Shown here piece by piece: positions 5,719-9,908 of a stretch of 9,908 nucleotides of DNA. Numbering within the stretch: the stretch's first letter is position 1; the number at the start of each line of letters is the position of its first letter. The position numbers were made by a program, and so were the translations under genes. The notes below the pieces were generated by a model. That model ran no database searches. It worked only from the letters and a program-made list of their open reading frames with translations, and was not told where the DNA came from. This DNA comes from Burkholderiales bacterium (lineage in GTDB: Bacteria; Pseudomonadota; Gammaproteobacteria; Burkholderiales; Burkholderiaceae_F): NCBI GenBank assembly GCA_021298875.1, contig JAJTHJ010000067.1:1-9908 (forward strand), given 5' to 3'.

Positions 5719-7144
5719 AATCCCTCGTCACGCGCAGCACTTCCTCGCGCGCCGTCACGCCGTCGCGCACCCAGCGTTCGGCATCCGCGCGCAGGGTGGC
5801 CATGCCGGCGGCGTCCGCCGCGCGGCGCAGATCGGCTTCGTTCGCGCCCTTGTGGATCAGTTCGCGCAGCGCGTCGTCGAGCACGATCAGCTCGTAAATG
5901 CCGGTGCGCCCGCTGTAGCCGGTGTTCGAGCACTGCGGGCAGCCGACCGGCTTGTAGCCGTCGCCGTCGGGCGCGGGCACTTTGCAATGCGGGCAAAGCT
6001 TGCGCACCAGCCGCTGCGCCAGCACGCCGATCAGCGAGGACGACAGCAGAAACGGCTCCACGCCCATGTCCACCAGCCGCGTGATCGAGGCCGCTGCGTC
6101 GTTGGTGTGCACGGTGGCGAGTACCAGGTGGCCGGTGAGCGAGGCCTGCACGGCGATCTGCGCGGTTTCCAGATCGCGAATCTCGCCGATCATCACCACG
6201 TCCGGGTCCTGCCGCAGGATCGCGCGCAGCGCGCGGGCGAAGGTCATCTCGATCTTCGCGTTGACCTGCGTCTGGCCGATGCCCCCCAGGTCGTACTCGA
6301 TCGGGTCTTCCACCGTCATGATGTTGGTGGTCGTGCGGTCCAGCCGGCGGATCGCGCTGTACAGCGTGGTCGTTTTGCCCGAGCCGGTCGGCCCGGTCAC
6401 CAGCACGATGCCGTGCGGCTGGTGGATCAGCGCGTCGAAGCGCTTCAACGTGCCCGGCGCCATGCCCAGCCCTTCGAGCGTGAGCCGCGACAGGTCTTTT
6501 TCCAGCAGGCGCAGCACCACGCGCTCGCCGTGGCTGGTGGGCAGCGTGGAGACGCGCACGTCGATCGCGCGCCCGCCCACCCGCAGCGTGATGCGGCCGT
6601 CCTGCGGCAGGCGTTTTTCGGCGATGTCGAGCGCGGCCATGATCTTGATGCGCGACACCAGCGCCGCGTGCAGCGCGCGCTTCAACGCCAGCACGTCGCG
6701 CAGCGTGCCGTCGACGCGGAAGCGGACGGTCGAGCCGGTCTCGAAGGCTTCGAGGTGAATGTCGCTCGCGTTGTCGCGCGCCGCCTGCGTGAAGAGCGCG
6801 TTGATCATGCGGATCACCGGCGCGTCGCCAGCGGCGTCGAGCAGGTCTTCGACATCGGGCACGTCCTGCATCAGGCGGGCGATGTCGACGTCGCTTTCCA
6901 GATCGCCGACGATCTGCTGCGCCGAGCCTTCGCCGGCGGCGTAGGCGCGGGCGAGTTCGGCGTTTAGTTGTTCGGGCGGTACCAGCACGGGTTTTAACGC
7001 GCCGACGTAGCTCCGCTGCACCTCGGCCAGCGCCGCCGGCGGCGTGGCCTCGGTGATCCACACTTCGGCGCCGACGTCGCCGGGCCGTACCAGGATCGAA
7101 TTGCCGCGCGCAAAGGCGTGCGGCACCAGGCGGGCGGCGTCCAT
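5717..7144 (-). CDS. gspE: Type II secretion ATPase GspE
   Basis: A 475-residue cytoplasmic ATPase that powers pseudopilus assembly and docks on GspL/GspF. The N-terminal GspE-N region (about 1-100) is followed by ASDIHLEAFETG (126-137) and the ATPase core. Core motifs: Walker A GPTGSGKT (251-258), Asp box MTVEDPIEY (276-284), Walker B VVMIGEIRD (316-324) with E321, and His box LTGHLVLATVHTNDA (336-350). All catalytic motifs are intact. A tetracysteine zinc site is present as CPHC (384-387) and CPQC (402-405), followed by GYSGRTGIYEL. Only 14 residues separate the two pairs, against 29 in classical GspE proteins such as Vibrio EpsE. It starts 6 nt after the gspD stop without a clear Shine-Dalgarno, so translation is probably coupled. 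The stop TGA lies in the arm of the intercistronic inverted repeat. Confidence 0.97.
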   Translation of the reverse strand: MDAARLVPHAFARGNSILVRPGDVGAEVWITEATPPAALAEVQRSYVGALKPVLVPPEQLNAELARAYAAGEGSAQQIVGDLESDVDIARLMQDVPDVEDLLDAAGDAPVIRMINALFTQAARDNASDIHLEAFETGSTVRFRVDGTLRDVLALKRALHAALVSRIKIMAALDIAEKRLPQDGRITLRVGGRAIDVRVSTLPTSHGERVVLRLLEKDLSRLTLEGLGMAPGTLKRFDALIHQPHGIVLVTGPTGSGKTTTLYSAIRRLDRTTTNIMTVEDPIEYDLGGIGQTQVNAKIEMTFARALRAILRQDPDVVMIGEIRDLETAQIAVQASLTGHLVLATVHTNDAAASITRLVDMGVEPFLLSSSLIGVLAQRLVRKLCPHCKVPAPDGDGYKPVGCPQCSNTGYSGRTGIYELIVLDDALRELIHKGANEADLRRAADAAGMATLRADAERWVRDGVTAREEVLRVTRD

Positions 7145-7150
7145 GGCGGG

Positions 7151-9433
7151 CTACCGCTGGCCGCTGCCGGGTTGGGTGCCGGCGGCGGGTGCTGTCGGCA
7201 CCACGGGCGCCGGCACGGCGGGGAGCGGCGTCGGGCTGCCCGGCGGCGGTGCCGGCGTGCGCGTGCGCGGATCGGCCAGGTCTTGCTGCGGCGGCATCTC
7301 GGGCGAGGTGATGCCCGGCGCGAAGTAGCGCTCGGGCAGGGCGTTCTGGTTCACCCGCTCGCTGATGACGCGGTAGCGGTCGGCGGCCAGATTGGAGGCG
7401 GTGGCCTCGTCGCGGATCACCAGCGGACGCAGGAAGACCATCGTGTTGACCTTGTTGCGCGAGCGGTTGTCGTAGCGGAACAGCGCGCCCAGAACCGGGA
7501 TGCTGCCCAATATGGGCACGCTTTGTTCGCTGCCGGTGGTGCGGTCGTCGATCAGGCCCGACAGCACGACGAAGCTGCCGTCCTGCACGACCACGTTGGA
7601 CTCGAAGCTGCGCTTGTTCAGGATGAAGCCCTGGTTGGTGGACGAGGCAATCGACGACACCTCGACGTACACCGCCAAGCGCACGGCGCCACCTTCGGAA
7701 ATCTGCGGCTTGACCTTCAGTTGCAGGCCGATGTCCTTGCGCTCGACGGTCGTGAACGGGTTCACCGCGCCGGCGGCGTTGCTGGCCCCGGTGTTGGCGA
7801 AGCTGCCGGTTTGCAGGGGCACGTTCTGGCCGACCAGGAACTTCGCTTCCTCGTTGTCGAGCGTCTGGATGTTCGGCTGCGACAGGATGTTGGCATTGGC
7901 TGTGGTCTGCAAGGCGCGCGCCAAGAAGGCCAGATTGACGACGTCGCCGATGCCGGGGATGCGGATCGAGCCGTTGACCACGCCGAGGTTCAGGCCCGTC
8001 CCCACGGTCGTCAGATCCCGCGACGCGTTGACGATGGTGTTGCCGCGCGTGTCGGCAAAGTTCTGACTGCCGATCACGTTGTAGCCGCTGTCGTTGAGGC
8101 TGCCCAGCGCCTGCCATTGGATGCCGAACTCGGCCGCCTTGTCGGCCGAGACCTCGACGATCAGCGATTCGATCACCACCTGCGCCGGGCGCGCGTCGAG
8201 CTTTTCGACGATCGAGCGGATGTTGCGGTAGATCGGCTCCGGCGCGGTGATGATCAGCGAGTTGGTGGTCGGGTCGGGCTGGATCATCCCGGCCAGATCG
8301 CGGCCCGCGCCGGTCGCGGCGACCGTGCCGCCGCCGGCCTGCTGCGGCTGCGTGGCCTGAACCGGCTGGCCCGATGGCCCCTGACCCGTCACCCCGCCCG
8401 CGGACAGTCCGCCGGTGCCGCCCACCTGCGGGCTGAAGTTGGGGTCGGAGGCGAGCACCGCGCGCAGCGTCTGCGCCAGCCGGATCGCCTGCGCATTGCG
8501 CAGGTAGACGACGTGGATGTTGCCCGGGGTGGCACTGGGTTGATCGAGCCGCTCGATGAACTGCCGCGCCAGCGCCAGCCGCGAGCGGCTGCCGGCGCGG
8601 ACGATGAGCGTGTTGGTGCGCGGCTCGGCCAGCACGGTCACGCGCTGGCCGGGGTCGGTGGCCTGGCCGGCGGCGCGCGCGCCTTCGTCCAGCACCTTGT
8701 TGGCGGTGGCCGCGACTTCCACCGCCAGTGCGTACTTCAGCGGCACCACGTCGGCGTCGGGCAGGCCGGACTGGTCGACCGCGCTAATGATCTGCGCGAT
8801 CCGCCGCAGGTTGTCGGCGTAGTCGGTGATCACCAGCGTATTGTTGCCGGGGTAGGCGGAGATCGTGTTGTTGGGCGCGATCAGCGGGCGCAGCACCGGC
8901 ACCAGCGCGGTGGCGGACTCGTGCTGCAACTGGAACACCTGGGTGACGATCTGATCGCCGCGCGGCGCGGTCTGCTCGTTGCCGATGACGCGGCCGCCTT
9001 GCAGCTTGGCATCGGCCTCGGGCAGGATGCGAGCCACGCCGCCGGCGCTTGCCGGCTCGACGATGGTGTAGCCCTGCAGCCGCAGCGCCGCCAGCAGCTG
9101 CTCGTAGGCCTGCCGCTTGTCCACCGGCCGCTCGGTCGCCAGCGTCAGCGTGCCCTTGACCCGCGGGTCGATCACGAACTGCCGGCCGGTGTACTGGCCG
9201 ATGGCGCGGATCGTCTGTTCGATGTCGGCATTGACGAAGTTCAGCGTCACCCGCTCGTCGTCGCGCTTGACCGACGGCGCGGTCAGCACGCGCGTGGCCT
9301 GGCCATTGCCTTTGCCGGCTAGGGACGCGGTCTGGGCCGCCAGCGGTGGAGGCAGAGCCAGCGCGGCGGACACCGCCAGGGCGAGCGCGCGCCGGGCATC
9401 GGGCCGGGCAACGACGGAAGAGATCGAAGGCAT
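7151..9433 (-). CDS. gspD: Type II secretion outer-membrane secretin GspD
   Basis: A 760-residue secretin subunit that forms the multimeric outer-membrane channel. The N-terminus is a Sec signal peptide: basic residues to R15, hydrophobic core about 16-28, likely cleavage after LAAQ near residue 34. N0 follows (about 62-130, VTLNFVNADIEQTIRAIGQYTG), then N1-N3 repeats: about 162-222, 226-300 and 304-412. The N3 domain carries a Gly/Gln/Pro-rich loop (about 333-376). The secretin beta-barrel domain covers about 415-672 and has the signature VPILGSIPVLGALF (639-652) and NTMVFLRPLVI. A Pro/Ala-rich tail of about 40 residues (722-760) ends the protein where a pilotin-binding S-domain would be expected in some systems. 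It starts 10 nt after gspN; the preceding sequence has only a weak GAG-type Shine-Dalgarno. It lies 6 nt before gspE. Confidence 0.97.
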   Translation of the reverse strand: MPSISSVVARPDARRALALAVSAALALPPPLAAQTASLAGKGNGQATRVLTAPSVKRDDERVTLNFVNADIEQTIRAIGQYTGRQFVIDPRVKGTLTLATERPVDKRQAYEQLLAALRLQGYTIVEPASAGGVARILPEADAKLQGGRVIGNEQTAPRGDQIVTQVFQLQHESATALVPVLRPLIAPNNTISAYPGNNTLVITDYADNLRRIAQIISAVDQSGLPDADVVPLKYALAVEVAATANKVLDEGARAAGQATDPGQRVTVLAEPRTNTLIVRAGSRSRLALARQFIERLDQPSATPGNIHVVYLRNAQAIRLAQTLRAVLASDPNFSPQVGGTGGLSAGGVTGQGPSGQPVQATQPQQAGGGTVAATGAGRDLAGMIQPDPTTNSLIITAPEPIYRNIRSIVEKLDARPAQVVIESLIVEVSADKAAEFGIQWQALGSLNDSGYNVIGSQNFADTRGNTIVNASRDLTTVGTGLNLGVVNGSIRIPGIGDVVNLAFLARALQTTANANILSQPNIQTLDNEEAKFLVGQNVPLQTGSFANTGASNAAGAVNPFTTVERKDIGLQLKVKPQISEGGAVRLAVYVEVSSIASSTNQGFILNKRSFESNVVVQDGSFVVLSGLIDDRTTGSEQSVPILGSIPVLGALFRYDNRSRNKVNTMVFLRPLVIRDEATASNLAADRYRVISERVNQNALPERYFAPGITSPEMPPQQDLADPRTRTPAPPPGSPTPLPAVPAPVVPTAPAAGTQPGSGQR

Positions 9434-9443
9434 GGGACGACTC

Positions 9444-9908
9444 TCAGGATTCGAGATTCAGGATCACTTTTTCCCCGTCGCGTTTGCCGAGCAGCGACAG
9501 CAGGCCGGCCAGTTGCGCGCGCACCGCCGGATCGGCATCGGCTGCCAGCTGTGCGCTGCCGCGGAAGCGTACCTGTCCGCCGGCGCCGATGGTGCCGGCG
9601 CCGGCCATCTGTAGCGCACCGTTGACCGTGGTCAATTGCAACTGGGTGCCGGGATAGCCGCCGCTGGCGGTCAGCCGGTAGTGGCCGATCGGCGCCACCG
9701 CGGTGAGCGCGCTGGAGGCGTATTGCCATTCGGCGGTCAGGTTGCCCTGCATGAAGCCGGCGGCGAGGATCAGGCGATCCCAGCCGACCACGAGCGTGCC
9801 GCCCGGTCGCACCGTATTCCACGGCGCGCCGAGCGCGCTGAGCAGTGCCGCCGGCAGCCGCAGCGTGGCGGCGCCGAGCACGGTTTCGCCGCCGGCGGCG
9901 CGCCGCAG
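9444..9908 (-). CDS. gspN: Type II secretion protein GspN, N-terminus beyond right edge
   Basis: The last 154 residues of a GspN-family protein; the frame is open to the window edge. GspN proteins are usually about 250 residues, so roughly 100 N-terminal residues, including the membrane anchor, lie outside. Family features are the stretch LGAATLRLPAALLSALGAPW followed by NTVRPGGTL, then ASSALTAVAPIGHYRLTASG, GTQLQLTTVNGALQMAGAG and a C-terminal LAGLLSLLGKRDGEKVILNL. GspN is a periplasmic-facing accessory component of the T2SS inner-membrane complex; its exact role is unclear and many systems lack it. A GTG at 9881 is a possible start but would begin inside the conserved domain, so I treat the gene as truncated by the edge. 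It ends in TGA 10 nt before gspD, consistent with one operon. Confidence 0.9.
   Translation of the reverse strand: MRRAAGGETVLGAATLRLPAALLSALGAPWNTVRPGGTLVVGWDRLILAAGFMQGNLTAEWQYASSALTAVAPIGHYRLTASGGYPGTQLQLTTVNGALQMAGAGTIGAGGQVRFRGSAQLAADADPAVRAQLAGLLSLLGKRDGEKVILNLES

Noticed and set aside
4514..6967. Plus-strand open frame of over 800 codons antisense to gspF and gspE
   Set aside because: It has Arg/His/Gln-rich composition, no motif, and crosses the intercistronic interval. It is a shadow of clear gsp genes.
5709..8117. Long minus-strand frame overlapping gspE and gspD
   Set aside because: It is out of frame with both recognised genes, and its translation is Arg/Ala/Gly-rich without any domain.
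7118..9322. Plus-strand open frame of over 700 codons antisense to gspD
   Set aside because: It is composition-driven shadow sequence; the opposite strand encodes an intact secretin.
9444..9881. gspN as a complete short gene from GTG 9881
   Set aside because: The start would fall inside the conserved GspN domain and the frame stays open to the window edge. A truncated gene is the simpler reading.

Overview
The window is GC-rich, with strong G/C preference at third codon positions. It looks like a proteobacterial chromosome, most likely a betaproteobacterium of the Burkholderiales or a relative. The reasons are the gspN-gspD-gspE-gspF order, a DUF4870-type membrane protein next to a class I aminotransferase, and short inverted-repeat elements of the REP/dRS3 kind. 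No rRNA, tRNA, CRISPR array, transposase or phage structural gene was seen. Apart from one short broken gene at the left edge, every gene is on the minus strand.

Right to left, in the direction of transcription: the type II secretion (T2SS) block fills the right-hand half or so of the window. It holds gspN (cut by the window edge, stop at 9444), gspD (secretin, 9433 to 7151), gspE (ATPase, 7144 to 5717) and gspF (inner-membrane platform, 5545 to 4307). The first three genes are 6 to 10 nt apart. gspE and gspF are separated by an unusual 171-nt interval full of inverted repeats. Pseudopilin genes and gspK/L/M are absent here. By analogy with known orders (…M-N-D-E-F) they would lie beyond the right edge.

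Immediately after gspF comes a two-gene toxin-antitoxin module. It has an AbrB-type antitoxin (4235 to 3975) overlapping a PIN-domain toxin (3978 to 3547) by ATGA. A 26-bp perfect palindrome and a TACAAT -10-like box lie just upstream and suggest autoregulation. Next are a membrane-bound metal-dependent hydrolase of the YbcI/DUF457 type (3468 to 2383), a PLP-dependent class I aminotransferase (2202 to 1018) and a small DUF4870-like membrane protein (974 to 570). A nested inverted repeat (2274-2346) separates hydrolase and aminotransferase.

At the left edge, on the plus strand, an unrecognised short gene (122-430) with an excellent Shine-Dalgarno is split by an in-frame TAG at 272. Between it and the converging DUF4870 gene sits another inverted-repeat element (465-537).

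Most genes are ordinary members of known families. The items most worth a second look are the structured gspE-gspF interval, the amber-split gene, the palindrome over the presumed toxin-antitoxin promoter, and the two 73-nt inverted-repeat elements.
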